Assembly: GCF_011761635.1 (NCBI RefSeq) | Contig: NZ_JAASRN010000006.1 | Span: 1 to 59,284, forward strand | Length of the DNA stretch: 59,284 nucleotides | DNA from: Thermonema lapsum | Lineage (GTDB): Bacteria; Bacteroidota; Bacteroidia; Cytophagales; Thermonemataceae | Reading direction: 5' to 3' | Notes under the pieces: generated by a model | What the model was told of the DNA's origin: nothing | Seen by the model: only the letters and a program-made list of their open reading frames with translations | Database searches by the model: none | Shown here: one piece after another, positions 42,111 to 51,008 of the stretch | Numbering within the stretch: position 1 is the first letter of the stretch | Layout: every line of letters begins with the position of its first letter | Translations under genes and position numbers: made by a program

Positions 42111-43055
42111 ATGCGTTACTTATTGATTTTCTTTGCCATCATAGTGCTGCCAATGACTCAAGCCCACGCCTGCGAGATATGCGGCTGTGGAGCAGGCAGC
42201 TATTATTTCGGTATTATGCCACAGTTTCATCGCCACTTTGCAGGATGGCGCTACCGGCAAGCCAGCTTTCAGTCTCATGTTTCTTCTGATTATTTGCGTA
42301 CCCAAGAGGTCTTTCACATTGCCGAGGCGTGGGGGCGCTTCTATGTACATCCCCGAGTGCAGCTCATGCTGTTTGTGCCCTATGGGCAACACTTGCGCCA
42401 AGAGGTTCAACAAAGTACCACCAGCCGCTTACAAGGTTTGGGCGACATCATGGCAGTAGGCATGTACCGACTGTGGGATACAGCACAAGACACTGCCAAG
42501 CTTAGAAATTGGAAACATGCTTTATGGCTTGGCGGCGGCATCAAAACCCCTACGGGCATGTACGAGGCAAAAGGAGACCGCTATACTGACCCAGCAGCCA
42601 ATCCCAACTTTCAAATAGGCACAGGCAGTTGGGATTTTCTACTGTCGGCACTTTACACTTTCCGCTTCACACGATGGGGCATCAGCAGCCAATGGAGCTA
42701 CAAATACAACAGTGCCAACCGTGACCATTATCGTTTCGGGCACCGCTTTACACAAAATACAGAGCTATTTTACATTTACCAATGGCGGCGGCTGGGCGTC
42801 ATGCCCCATGCCGGGCTTTACAGTGAATGGATACAAGCCGACCAGTCAGGGACAAAAAAGGTAGCAAATACAGGCGGCTATCTGCATACAGCAGTGGCAG
42901 GCTTGGATTTGTTCTTCAAGCAGAAAGTACAAGTAGGCTTTACCTATCAGGCGCCCGTTTCACAAAATCTTTCAGCGGGTGAAGTGCTTGCCCAAAACCG
43001 CTACCAAGTGCAAATAGGTGTTCTCTTTTCTTCTTTCAAAAAGAAAAAAACATAA
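42111..43055 (+). CDS. Outer-membrane protein with an N-terminal CEICGCG motif
   Basis: 314 residues from the ATG at 42111, 22 bp after the MbnH-like stop. The signal peptide ends AHA, so the mature protein begins CEICGCGAGSYYFGIMPQFH, a cysteine-rich motif well suited to bind copper. The rest is an aromatic beta-barrel pattern (FAGWRYRQASFQSHVSSDYL, ALWLGGGIKTPTGMYEAKGD) like the transporter-annotated proteins found with MbnP in Bacteroidota. The mature Cys1 could alternatively be lipidated, but there is no good lipobox. Confidence 0.8.
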   Translation: MRYLLIFFAIIVLPMTQAHACEICGCGAGSYYFGIMPQFHRHFAGWRYRQASFQSHVSSDYLRTQEVFHIAEAWGRFYVHPRVQLMLFVPYGQHLRQEVQQSTTSRLQGLGDIMAVGMYRLWDTAQDTAKLRNWKHALWLGGGIKTPTGMYEAKGDRYTDPAANPNFQIGTGSWDFLLSALYTFRFTRWGISSQWSYKYNSANRDHYRFGHRFTQNTELFYIYQWRRLGVMPHAGLYSEWIQADQSGTKKVANTGGYLHTAVAGLDLFFKQKVQVGFTYQAPVSQNLSAGEVLAQNRYQVQIGVLFSSFKKKKT

Positions 43056-43086
43056 TGAGCTTATGGCAGCTTTTCCTTTGCAAGAC

Positions 43087-43116
43087 AAAAGGACACCACA
43101 AGCGTGGTGCCCTTTT
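43087..43116 (+). terminator. Bidirectional terminator between the copper cluster and icd
   Basis: AAAAGGACACCAC and GTGGTGCCCTTTT pair with one mismatch around a 4-base loop, with T-runs on both strands. It serves the converging copper operon and isocitrate dehydrogenase gene. Confidence 0.85.
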
Positions 43117-43150
43117 TGTTTTTAGCAGCTTTCGTCTATTCGAACCTTGT

Positions 43151-44587
43151 TTACTGTCCCTGTCCCAAAGAGAAAGCCCGCTGTCCATCGAAGGTATAAA
43201 GATTCTCGGTCTTGATGACGTCGATGCCCGCTTGCAAAGCTCGCTGCAACAAAGCTGGCACTTCGGCGGCATCTACTGGTTCGGCAGATTCAAAGCGGCA
43301 ACGCCAGTGGTCGGTGCAGAAGGTTTCATCGAAACCGTTGGGCCAGACTTTCACGCCACGGTTGGTAATCATGCTCAAGCGCAAGTGGTTGCCCTGAATT
43401 GCCTGCAGCTTTTCTGCCAGCTCGTCGGCGCGGGTGCCGTCCCAGTCCACAAACACATCTACCCCCAGCAGCTCTTTTTTGCGAGGACGTCGCTCATATT
43501 TGGGGATTTGAATCTGCAAACCGTCTTTATAGCTAACCGGCTTGAGTTGTTGCGGCTTTTCACCCAAGTGGGCAATGACTGCTTCGGCAAATGCACGAGT
43601 AGATACCTTTTGAGTGCTGCGCCCCTCGCGGTAAATATCGGCAGTGTGAATGCCTTTTTCAATCACCCGCAACCATGCATTTTGAATGGTTTCGGCATAG
43701 CTGCCCAGCCCCAAGTGGTTGAGCATCATGATTGCCCCTTGAAGCAGCCCCGAAGGGTTGGCTATGTTTTGCCCGGCAATATCGGGGGCAGAACCATGAA
43801 TGGCTTCAAACATGGCGCACTGCTCGCCTATATTGGCAGAACCCGCCATGCCCACCGAACCAGAAATTTGAGCGGCTACATCGGACAAGATGTCGCCGTA
43901 CAGATTGGGCATCACCACCACATCGAAGCGCTCAGGGGTATCTGCCAGACGGGCAGCACCGATGTCCACAATCATGTGTTCGGCTTCTATGTCGGGATAT
44001 TCGCGGGCAATTTCATCGAACACGCGATGAAACAAACCGTCGGTTTGCTTCATGATATTGTCTTTCGAGAAGCAAGTTACTTTTTTGCGCCCCTGCTGAC
44101 GCGCCAAAGCAAAAGCATATCGAATAACACGCTCGCAGCCCGGGCGGGTGATAAGTTTGAGGCACTGCACTACATCGTCGGTTTGCTGATGTTCGATGCC
44201 AGCGTAGAGGTCTTCTTCGTTTTCACGCACGATGATAACATCCATTTCCGGATGCTTGGTTTCTACAAAAGGAGCATAGCTGCGACAAGGACGCACATTG
44301 GCAAACAAAGCCAAAGACTTGCGAATGGTTACATTCAGGCTTTTGTATCCGCCCCCTTGGGGTGTAGTAATCGGTGCTTTCAGGAATACTTTATTGCGCC
44401 GGATGGTCTCCCATGCTTCGGCACTGATGCCCGAAGTATTGCCCGACAAATATACCTTTTCGCCAATCAACACTTCTTCCCATTCGATGGGTACACGGGC
44501 GGCTTCCATAATGGAAAGAACGGCTTCCATGATTTCGGGACCAATGCCGTCGCCTACACAATAAGTTACTTTCTTTGAGATGCTCAT
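43151..44587 (-). CDS. icd: NADP-dependent isocitrate dehydrogenase
   Basis: 478 residues, matching the long monofunctional type with a C-terminal extension of about 140 residues (KKELLGVDVFVDWDGTRADE...). TYCVGDGIGPEIMEAVL and APITTPQGGGYKSLNVTIRK carry the substrate-binding Ser/Asn/Arg residues. VVMPNLYGDILSDVAAQISG supplies the metal-binding Asp residues, and FEAIHGSAPDIAGQNIANP is the cofactor region. It makes 2-oxoglutarate in the TCA cycle. The presence of such a core gene next to a plasmid origin is notable. It is divergent from a LysR gene 91 bp away. Confidence 0.92.
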   Translation of the reverse strand: MSISKKVTYCVGDGIGPEIMEAVLSIMEAARVPIEWEEVLIGEKVYLSGNTSGISAEAWETIRRNKVFLKAPITTPQGGGYKSLNVTIRKSLALFANVRPCRSYAPFVETKHPEMDVIIVRENEEDLYAGIEHQQTDDVVQCLKLITRPGCERVIRYAFALARQQGRKKVTCFSKDNIMKQTDGLFHRVFDEIAREYPDIEAEHMIVDIGAARLADTPERFDVVVMPNLYGDILSDVAAQISGSVGMAGSANIGEQCAMFEAIHGSAPDIAGQNIANPSGLLQGAIMMLNHLGLGSYAETIQNAWLRVIEKGIHTADIYREGRSTQKVSTRAFAEAVIAHLGEKPQQLKPVSYKDGLQIQIPKYERRPRKKELLGVDVFVDWDGTRADELAEKLQAIQGNHLRLSMITNRGVKVWPNGFDETFCTDHWRCRFESAEPVDAAEVPALLQRALQAGIDVIKTENLYTFDGQRAFSLGQGQ

Positions 44588-44631
44588 ACAATGTTTTTTT
44601 GATTAGCTGCAACAAAGGTAGCTTTTTTAAT

Positions 44632-44684
44632 TCATAAATTTTTATTTAAATTTTCAATGTTCATCATAAATAGATTTTATGAAC
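44632..44684. promoter_or_regulatory. Inverted ATTCATAAA/TTTATGAAC elements in the icd-lysR intergenic region
   Basis: TTCATAAA near 44632-44639 and TTTATGAAC at 44676-44684 are inverted copies, and GTTCATCATAAA (about 44659-44670) forms a second pairing with the latter. The region is AT-rich and lies between divergent genes, the usual position for a LysR operator. The right copy overlaps the lysR start codon. Confidence 0.4.
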
Positions 44685-45608
44685 TACACCTTACATCAAT
44701 TGCGCATTTTTCTGGAAGTAGTAGAAAGAGGCAGCATCACGGCTGCCGCCGAAGCTTTGCACTTGACTCAGCCGGCAGTATCGGTGCAGCTCAAAAATCT
44801 GCAGCAGCAATTTCAGTTGCCTTTGTACGAGGTGGTACAACGCCGCATACAAATCACGGACTTTGGAAAAGAGATAGCCGCTTTAGCAAGAGAGATGCTT
44901 TCCATGAGCGAGCAGATAGCCCAAAAACAAGCGCTCTACATGGGTTTAATAGAGGGTAATTTGCGCTTATCGGCGGTGCACACAGGACAATACATAGTGC
45001 CTTTTCTCATACGGGGTTTTAACCGTTGCTATCCGCAAGTGCAAATAAAACTATGGATAAAGGACAAGGAGCAAGTAGTGAAAGACCTTAGCCAAAACTG
45101 TATAGACTTTGCTTTGCTCACCTTGCCGCCGTCATCCATGCAGCTCAACAGCCTGCCTTTCATGCCCAACTACTTGGTGCCCGTCATTGGGCAACAATCG
45201 CGCTGGCAAAAGCTGCGCTTCGAAGACATCGTGCCCCAAGCCCCCGCCCTATTGCGTGAAGAAGGCTCGGGCACCCGTCAGATGACCGACGCTTATTTGA
45301 AAAAGAAAAGCATTGCCATCAAGCATTTTACCGATTTCAACTCTTCGGATGCTATCAAACAAGCCATCATTGCCGACATGGGTTGGGCTATTTTACCGCT
45401 GGTGAGTTTACGCAACGAATTGTTGCTCGGGCAGATACAGCTCATAGAAACGCCCGACTTTCCACTACGCACCGAGTGGCAATTTGTATGGCACAAAGAA
45501 AAACGACTGTTACCGGTAGCACAAGCTTTCCTTCGCTATGTAGAAAGCATTCAAAATCAGTTTTTCGATGAGCATTTTGCTTGGATGCGCCCTTTTTTAA
45601 AAGGATGA
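44679..45608 (+). CDS. LysR family transcriptional regulator (CbbR/CysB-like)
   Basis: 309 residues. The N-terminal helix-turn-helix reads MNYTLHQLRIFLEVVERGSI and then AAEALHLTQPAVSVQLKNLQ. The effector domain has LREEGSGTRQMTDAYLKKK and IADMGWAILPLVSL, as in CbbR-like members that sense carbon metabolites. Its 3' end overlaps the convergent SbtA-like gene by 12 bp, and its 5' end faces icd. Either could be its target; bicarbonate transporter control by CbbR-type proteins is known in other phyla. Confidence 0.9.
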   Translation: MNYTLHQLRIFLEVVERGSITAAAEALHLTQPAVSVQLKNLQQQFQLPLYEVVQRRIQITDFGKEIAALAREMLSMSEQIAQKQALYMGLIEGNLRLSAVHTGQYIVPFLIRGFNRCYPQVQIKLWIKDKEQVVKDLSQNCIDFALLTLPPSSMQLNSLPFMPNYLVPVIGQQSRWQKLRFEDIVPQAPALLREEGSGTRQMTDAYLKKKSIAIKHFTDFNSSDAIKQAIIADMGWAILPLVSLRNELLLGQIQLIETPDFPLRTEWQFVWHKEKRLLPVAQAFLRYVESIQNQFFDEHFAWMRPFLKG

Positions 45609-46556
45609 CACCAAGCTATAGTAAAGTGGCAAGCCCACAGTGATATTGACAGGAAAGGTTACGCCCAGTGCCATGGGCAAAAACAAACCGGGATTGGCTT
45701 GTGGCACGGCAATACGCATGGCTGCCGGCACGGCAATATAAGAGGCACTGGCTGCCAACACGCTTACCAAAAAGCGGTCCGAAACCACATCGGTGAAGTA
45801 AGCACTGATATAGGCAAACAAAATACCGTTGAGCAAAGGCATCAACAAGGCAAAGAAGAAGTTAAACCATCCATAGGTAAAAAAAGCCCGCAGGTTTTTG
45901 CCCGTAGAAATGCCCATGTCGAGCAGGAAAATAGCCAAAAAGCCCTGAAAGATGTCTTGGGTAAAGGGGCGAATGCCTGCGGCTTGCTTCTCGGAGGCAA
46001 GCAGCCCAATGATAAGGCTCCCCAAAACCATCAATACGCTGCCATTAGTAAGCGCGTGCTGCACCGCTACACGCTTTTTTACCCTTTGGCTGCTGTCGCT
46101 AAAAAAATTGATGAGTAACAAGCCCACAACAATGGCGGGCGCTTCCATCATAGCCATGGTGGCTACCATATAGCCGTGCAGCTGCTGTTGCATGCTTTCC
46201 AAAAAGAGGGTGGCTGTCACAAAAGTAACAGCACTTACCGAGCCGTAAGAAGCCGCTACTGCACCGGCATCATAAGGGTTTAAGCGACGGCGTAAAATAA
46301 AAAACGAATAAAGCGGAATGATAATCGCCGAAACAAGCCCCAGCCCCATAACCCCCAATACATCCCAAGAAAAATGTTCGTGAGCAAGTTCTTGCCCTCC
46401 ACGAAAACCAATGGCAAACAGCAGATACAAAGAAATAAACTTGGAAGAATTGTTGGGGATTTGCAGGTCGCTTTTGAGCTGAGTAGCCAATATCCCCAAG
46501 AGAAAAAATAGAAGGGCGGGGTTGGTAAAGTTGCTAAGAATCAAATCCGGATTCAT
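45597..46556 (-). CDS. SbtA-like sodium-dependent bicarbonate transporter
   Basis: 319 residues with about ten hydrophobic helices in two inverted halves. Characteristic segments are NPALLFFLLGILATQLKSDL, YLLFAIGFRGGQELA and the ASYGSVSAVTF motif of the first half. LDMGISTGKNLRAFF, AASASYIAVPAAMRIAVPQA and LPMALGVTFPVNITVGLPLY are in the second half. These match the SbtA (DUF897) family, an Na+/HCO3- symporter. Bicarbonate supply would be useful for the biotin-dependent carboxylase encoded 9 kb away, but that link is inference. Confidence 0.9.
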   Translation of the reverse strand: MNPDLILSNFTNPALLFFLLGILATQLKSDLQIPNNSSKFISLYLLFAIGFRGGQELAHEHFSWDVLGVMGLGLVSAIIIPLYSFFILRRRLNPYDAGAVAASYGSVSAVTFVTATLFLESMQQQLHGYMVATMAMMEAPAIVVGLLLINFFSDSSQRVKKRVAVQHALTNGSVLMVLGSLIIGLLASEKQAAGIRPFTQDIFQGFLAIFLLDMGISTGKNLRAFFTYGWFNFFFALLMPLLNGILFAYISAYFTDVVSDRFLVSVLAASASYIAVPAAMRIAVPQANPGLFLPMALGVTFPVNITVGLPLYYSLVSSF

Positions 46557-46980
46557 GATAAAAAATTATTTGTCTTGACCAATGGGCAAAGCTATAAAAT
46601 TTGCAGCACATTACACGGTTGCTTCACCACAGAGGACATCTATGAGCACAATGGCAAACACTCACGCCTCCGCGCCCTGCTTCATTTCCCTTCTGTTTTG
46701 TCCCCTTTCACGCTGGACATCCTGCTTGTCCTTTCGAGCACAAGCGAGCAATCTCTTTGCTTTTTATGGCTTGCTTTGGTTGAGGGCTCTCATTTGCTCC
46801 GCTCGTTCGAGATAACGAATTGCGTGAGAGAGAAATGACATGCCGAGTGATAAACAACGGGTACTAAAAAAACAAACGTTGGGCTCATTTTTTCACCACC
46901 ATCACCCGTGTGCTGTTTTTTGTTTCAAAAATTTGAAAAGGGCAAAGCTCGTTGTATCTTTTTTAGCAAAAAAGACACAC
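46557..46980. other. 424-bp gap without a recognised gene
   Basis: A frame open from 46840 leads into the PhzF gene but its first 47 codons have no family resemblance, and the PhzF core starts at the ATG at 46981. Other short frames here lack a plausible protein pattern. I see no hairpin terminator and no clear promoter motif. Confidence 0.5.
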
Positions 46981-47784
46981 ATGGAAAACTTCCTTTTTCA
47001 GGTCAATGCTTTTACTGGGCGCCCCTTTGCAGGCAACCCGGCAGCAGTATGCCTTACTGCTGCCCCCCTTGCCACTGAATTGATGCAGGCAATTGCTGCC
47101 GAGATGAACCTTTCCGAAACTGCTTTTATGCATCCTTTAGCCAAAGGCAGTTATGCCCTACGTTGGTTTACGCCCACCACCGAAGTAGCCCTGTGCGGGC
47201 ATGCCACACTTGCCGCAGCACACGTTTTGTTCAGCGAAGGCAAGACAAAGGAAAAGCAACTTTTTTTTGAAACACAAAGTGGTTTGTTGTGTGTTTCAAA
47301 AGAAGCGGAGCGCTACCACATGCTTTTTCCGGCTCTGCCCTGCCAAAGCATAGACATACCCGAAGGATTGGGGCAGGCGCTCAACAGCCCAGTAAAAGCC
47401 TGCTTTCGCAGCACCTTCGACTTAGTAGTAGAACTGGACAACGAAGCAGCGGTGCGCGCCTGTGTGCCCAACTTCCACTTGCTTGCCACTTATCCTTACC
47501 GAGGCATTATCATTACGGCAGCAGCGCAACCTCCTTTCGACTTTGTGTCGCGTTTTTTTGGTCCCAACTGCGGAGTGAACGAAGACCCGGTTACGGGCTC
47601 GGCACACTGCGCCTTGGCTCCCTTGTGGGCGCAACGCCTACAAAAAACATCTCTACGTGCCTTCCAAGCTTCGAAGCGTGGGGGCATCGTAGAGATGGAA
47701 CTGCTCGACAAGCAGGTAATACTCAAAGGGGAAGCCGTCACCATATGGAGCGGACGCCTGCAAGCGCAACTGCTGTCCTCTTAA
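46981..47784 (+). CDS. PhzF family isomerase/epimerase-like protein
   Basis: 267 residues from the ATG at 46981-46983. MENFLFQVNAFTGRPFAGNP is the standard start with the GNP(A) motif. AEMNLSETAFMHP holds the catalytic Glu in SET, and TEVALCGHATLAAAHVLFSE and NEDPVTGSAHCALAPLWAQR are the two conserved glycine-rich stretches. The PhzF fold resembles diaminopimelate epimerase. Most members outside phenazine producers have no known substrate, and no phenazine genes are here. Its end overlaps the end of the converging dehydrogenase gene by 4 bp. Confidence 0.9.
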   Translation: MENFLFQVNAFTGRPFAGNPAAVCLTAAPLATELMQAIAAEMNLSETAFMHPLAKGSYALRWFTPTTEVALCGHATLAAAHVLFSEGKTKEKQLFFETQSGLLCVSKEAERYHMLFPALPCQSIDIPEGLGQALNSPVKACFRSTFDLVVELDNEAAVRACVPNFHLLATYPYRGIIITAAAQPPFDFVSRFFGPNCGVNEDPVTGSAHCALAPLWAQRLQKTSLRAFQASKRGGIVEMELLDKQVILKGEAVTIWSGRLQAQLLSS

Positions 47785-49271
47785 CTCAGCAGGCTTTGCA
47801 GTTTCATTGCCACGCTCATGTCGCCCTGTACTTTTATTTTTCCCGACATGAAGGCGCTCATGGGGTTCAGCTCTCCTCGCAGCAGTGCCTGCATGTCTTC
47901 GGGGTTGATGAGTATGGTGCAGGCAGCTTCGCGGTCTTCTTCACTCACCACATTAGTGCCCGATGAGCCGTCGATGAACAGTTTTTTGGAACCGAAGTCA
48001 AACTTCAAACTGGTGCCCAAAGAACCTTGGGCGGCACGCTGCCGTATGGCTTGCATCACTTCCTCTACTACTGCTGCCGATGCGGCAACTTCTTGGGCTG
48101 TTTGCGGGCGCGGTCTTTCGTATTTCTTGTCGTCGATGAGCATTTTGGCAAGAATCTCACGCATGATTTCCGAGCTGCCCCCTCCTATGGTCAGTATGCG
48201 CACATCGCGATAAACCCGCGCTACTTTGTAGTCTTCGATATAACCGTATCCGCCAAACATCTGCAGGCACTCGTAAGCAGCTTTGTTTGCCAATTCGGTG
48301 GCTTGCAGCTTGGCAATAGAGCACTCTTTCACCGCATATTTGCCTTCATTTTGCAGACGGCTACAGTAATACACATACTGTTTGATGACCTCGGTCTCGG
48401 CATGCAGCTGTGCCATGCGATGACGCAACACCTGAAATTTGTTGATAGGACGCCCAAAAGCCTGCCGTTCGCTCATGTATTTGAGGGTGTAATCGATGAG
48501 GGCTTCGGTGCCCGCCACTGCTCCAATAGCTCCCACCAGGCGCTCTAACTGCAAGCCGTCCATCAGATAGAAAAAGCCCTTGCCTTCTTCACCTATGAGG
48601 TTGCCGACAGGCACCTTCACGTCTTCAAAAAAGAGCTCGGCAGTGTCGGAAGCATGCCAGCCCAGTTTGTTGAGTTTGTTTTTAGAGATACCGGGGCTGT
48701 CGAGGTCCACCACTATCAAGGAAAAGCCATGAACGCCCGCTTCGGGATTGGTCTTTACCACCAACACGACGTAGTCGCCATAAAAACCATTGGAAATAAA
48801 GGTCTTTTGCCCATTGATGATGTAGTGGTCGCCTTGACGCACGGCACGGGTTTGTATATTTGCCACATCAGAACCGGCACCGGGTTCGGTAATGCCTATA
48901 GCAGAAATCATCTCGCCCTTAATGACCGGCACTAAATACTTTTGTTTGAGTGCCTCCGAACCGAATTTATACACATAGGTAGAAGACATGTACTGTGTGA
49001 CTGTGGGGATAACGCCAAAGCCGCCAGAAAAGAGTTTAGAAATCTCTTCGCAAAAGACCACGCTGTAGAAGAAATCCAAGCCAGCACCTCCGTATTGTTC
49101 GGGATAGTGCAGACCTAAAAATCCCTGTTCGCCAAATTTTTTCCATATTTCTTTGGGTACTCTCTGTTGTGCCTCCCACTCGTCTATGTAAGGCAGCACT
49201 TCTTTTTCCAAAAACTGTTTCAGAGCATCACGAAACAGCTCGTGTTCTTCGGTAAAATAATATTCTTTCAT
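47781..49271 (-). CDS. Acyl-CoA dehydrogenase fused to a C-terminal SCP2 domain
   Basis: 496 residues. The dehydrogenase covers about 1-385: AIGITEPGAGSDVANIQTRA, KTFISNGFYGDYVVLVVKTN and QMFGGYGYIEDYKVARVYRD. The catalytic base appears to be Glu243 in QLERLVGAIG, as in isovaleryl-CoA and long-chain enzymes. The position used by short-chain enzymes is Gly in LTIGGGSSEIM. Residues about 405-496 are an SCP2-type lipid carrier domain (LNPMSAFMSGKIKVQGDMSV). The fusion suggests a hydrophobic acyl substrate is held close to the active site. It is the last gene of the TetR-led operon, 19 bp after the ligase gene. Confidence 0.9.
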   Translation of the reverse strand: MKEYYFTEEHELFRDALKQFLEKEVLPYIDEWEAQQRVPKEIWKKFGEQGFLGLHYPEQYGGAGLDFFYSVVFCEEISKLFSGGFGVIPTVTQYMSSTYVYKFGSEALKQKYLVPVIKGEMISAIGITEPGAGSDVANIQTRAVRQGDHYIINGQKTFISNGFYGDYVVLVVKTNPEAGVHGFSLIVVDLDSPGISKNKLNKLGWHASDTAELFFEDVKVPVGNLIGEEGKGFFYLMDGLQLERLVGAIGAVAGTEALIDYTLKYMSERQAFGRPINKFQVLRHRMAQLHAETEVIKQYVYYCSRLQNEGKYAVKECSIAKLQATELANKAAYECLQMFGGYGYIEDYKVARVYRDVRILTIGGGSSEIMREILAKMLIDDKKYERPRPQTAQEVAASAAVVEEVMQAIRQRAAQGSLGTSLKFDFGSKKLFIDGSSGTNVVSEEDREAACTILINPEDMQALLRGELNPMSAFMSGKIKVQGDMSVAMKLQSLLS

Positions 49272-49290
49272 TGCGTTTTTTGTTTTTATT

Positions 49291-50994
49291 TCACAACCAT
49301 ATAACCGTTTCTTCTTTCATGAGCCATTCCTCATAATAGTCGCCATAACGAGCATCTATTTGAGGGCGGCGTATTTTCAGTGTGGGCGTCAACAGGCTGT
49401 TTTCTACGCTCCACGTTTCGGAAGTAAGCACTGCCTTCGCCAGCTTCTGATAGGTAGGCAGAGGGTTGTTGATGCGCTGGAGCAGTTCCACAATAGCAGC
49501 CTCTACTATCTTGGGGTCTTCTTTTTGCCCCATTTCCGAAAGCGATATAAGCACCAGAGGTTGCATTTGTCCTAAGCCCACTACACACACCTGTTCGGCA
49601 TAGGGTAACTTGCCAAATTGCTCTTCATAAGGACCCGGATAAATGAACATACCTTTGGCAGTTTTGAAAGCATCGCTCAGGCGTCCGGTGATTTTCAAGA
49701 AACCTTCTTCGTCTATTTCGCCGCAATCGCCGGTGTGCAGCCACCCTCCACGCAATACCTCTGCCGTTTTTTCGGGGTCTTTGAAATAGCCTTCCATGAG
49801 CCATTCGGCACGCATGAGTATTTCGCTGCTGTCGGGGTCTATTTTCAGTTCTACGTCGGTAAGAGGCTTGCCCACAGTGCCCGCTTTGTTGCGGTTGCGC
49901 GGCATAATACAGCAGCCAGCACAGTTTTCGGTCATACCATACACATCGCGCACGAAAACGCCCAAATCCATAAACCACTGTTTCACGGCGTCGGGGGTTT
50001 GGGCGGCACCTGTCAAAGCAAGTTCTACCTTTGCAAGCCCCAGTTTTTTGCGTATAATTTTTTTGAGTAAGCTGCCTATCAGTGGCAGGCGGGTAAGGGT
50101 ATTGTATTTCTTTTCGCCAAAGCGCTCCAGAATGCCCAAGCGAAATTTCTGCCAGATGCGCGGCACGCCAAAGAAAAGTGTGGGTTGAGTGTCTTGCAGG
50201 TTTTGCAGAAAAGTATCTATGGATTCAGCAAAAGAGATGGTGCCACCTAAATACAGACAAGACATTTCTATAGCCATACGCTCGGCAATATGATTGAGCG
50301 GCAGATAAGAGAAGAAACGCCCTTCGCTCAGACTAAACAGCCCTATATCGTTGTGGCGCAGTTCGCTTTCGAGAAAAAGCGCCGGCGAGCGAAACTTCAG
50401 CATCACGCCCTTGGGGGTGCCCGTCGTGCCCGATGTAAAGAGAATGGTCCACAGGTCGTCGCGGGTAGGCTCATACACCTCTTGCAGAGGTTCATGGCGG
50501 CGCAACAACTCATCCCACGCTTCGCCGTCTTCTACTTTCGAATTGCCCGGATAGTGCGGGAAGTGTATGATTTGGATATGTTTGGGCACGGCTTCGCGCA
50601 CTTTCTGCCAATAGCCGTCGTCGAGCTTGCCCACAAAAAGGTGGGTTACTTCGCTTTTTTCGAGCACGATACGCAGGTCGTGTGCCGCCAGGTTGGCATA
50701 AAAAGGCACCGATACCGCCCCGCTCATCATAATGGCAAGGTCTGAGAGTATCCAGTGATAGCAATTTTTCGACAGAATGCCCACCAAGCTGCCCTTTTCT
50801 ACGCCCATGGCTTTGAGGGCAGCCGCTATGCGCCGAGCTTCGTCGCCGGCTTGTGCCCAAGTGATGGTTTTCCATTCCTTGCCGAAGGGCTGCCGCATAA
50901 AGACGGCATGGGGTTTTTCTTTCTCCCACTTCAGGAAGTAATGCAATTGAGTGGGCAGGGTCTGTACGTCAGGGGTTTTGAGGGTTGTTGCCAT
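49291..50994 (-). CDS. AMP-forming acyl-CoA ligase (long-chain type)
   Basis: 567 residues. The adenylation signature LFTSGTTGTPKGVMLKF is at about 187-203. SYLPLNHIAERMA and FGVPRIWQKFRLGIL are typical of long-chain acyl-CoA synthetases, followed by VYGMTENCAGCC, GWLHTGDCGEIDEEGFLKIT and GRLSDAFKTAKGMFIYPGP. It activates a carboxylic acid to its CoA ester with ATP. In this operon it would feed the acyl-CoA dehydrogenase encoded 19 bp downstream. The C-terminal hinge Arg/Lys residues look present. Confidence 0.92.
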   Translation of the reverse strand: MATTLKTPDVQTLPTQLHYFLKWEKEKPHAVFMRQPFGKEWKTITWAQAGDEARRIAAALKAMGVEKGSLVGILSKNCYHWILSDLAIMMSGAVSVPFYANLAAHDLRIVLEKSEVTHLFVGKLDDGYWQKVREAVPKHIQIIHFPHYPGNSKVEDGEAWDELLRRHEPLQEVYEPTRDDLWTILFTSGTTGTPKGVMLKFRSPALFLESELRHNDIGLFSLSEGRFFSYLPLNHIAERMAIEMSCLYLGGTISFAESIDTFLQNLQDTQPTLFFGVPRIWQKFRLGILERFGEKKYNTLTRLPLIGSLLKKIIRKKLGLAKVELALTGAAQTPDAVKQWFMDLGVFVRDVYGMTENCAGCCIMPRNRNKAGTVGKPLTDVELKIDPDSSEILMRAEWLMEGYFKDPEKTAEVLRGGWLHTGDCGEIDEEGFLKITGRLSDAFKTAKGMFIYPGPYEEQFGKLPYAEQVCVVGLGQMQPLVLISLSEMGQKEDPKIVEAAIVELLQRINNPLPTYQKLAKAVLTSETWSVENSLLTPTLKIRRPQIDARYGDYYEEWLMKEETVIWL

Positions 50995-51008
50995 GGCTTT
51001 TCCTTGTT

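Noticed and set aside
43055-44578. 507-codon open frame on the plus strand antisense to icd
   Set aside because: It is the shadow of the well-supported isocitrate dehydrogenase frame. Its translation shows no family pattern and has a poor start.
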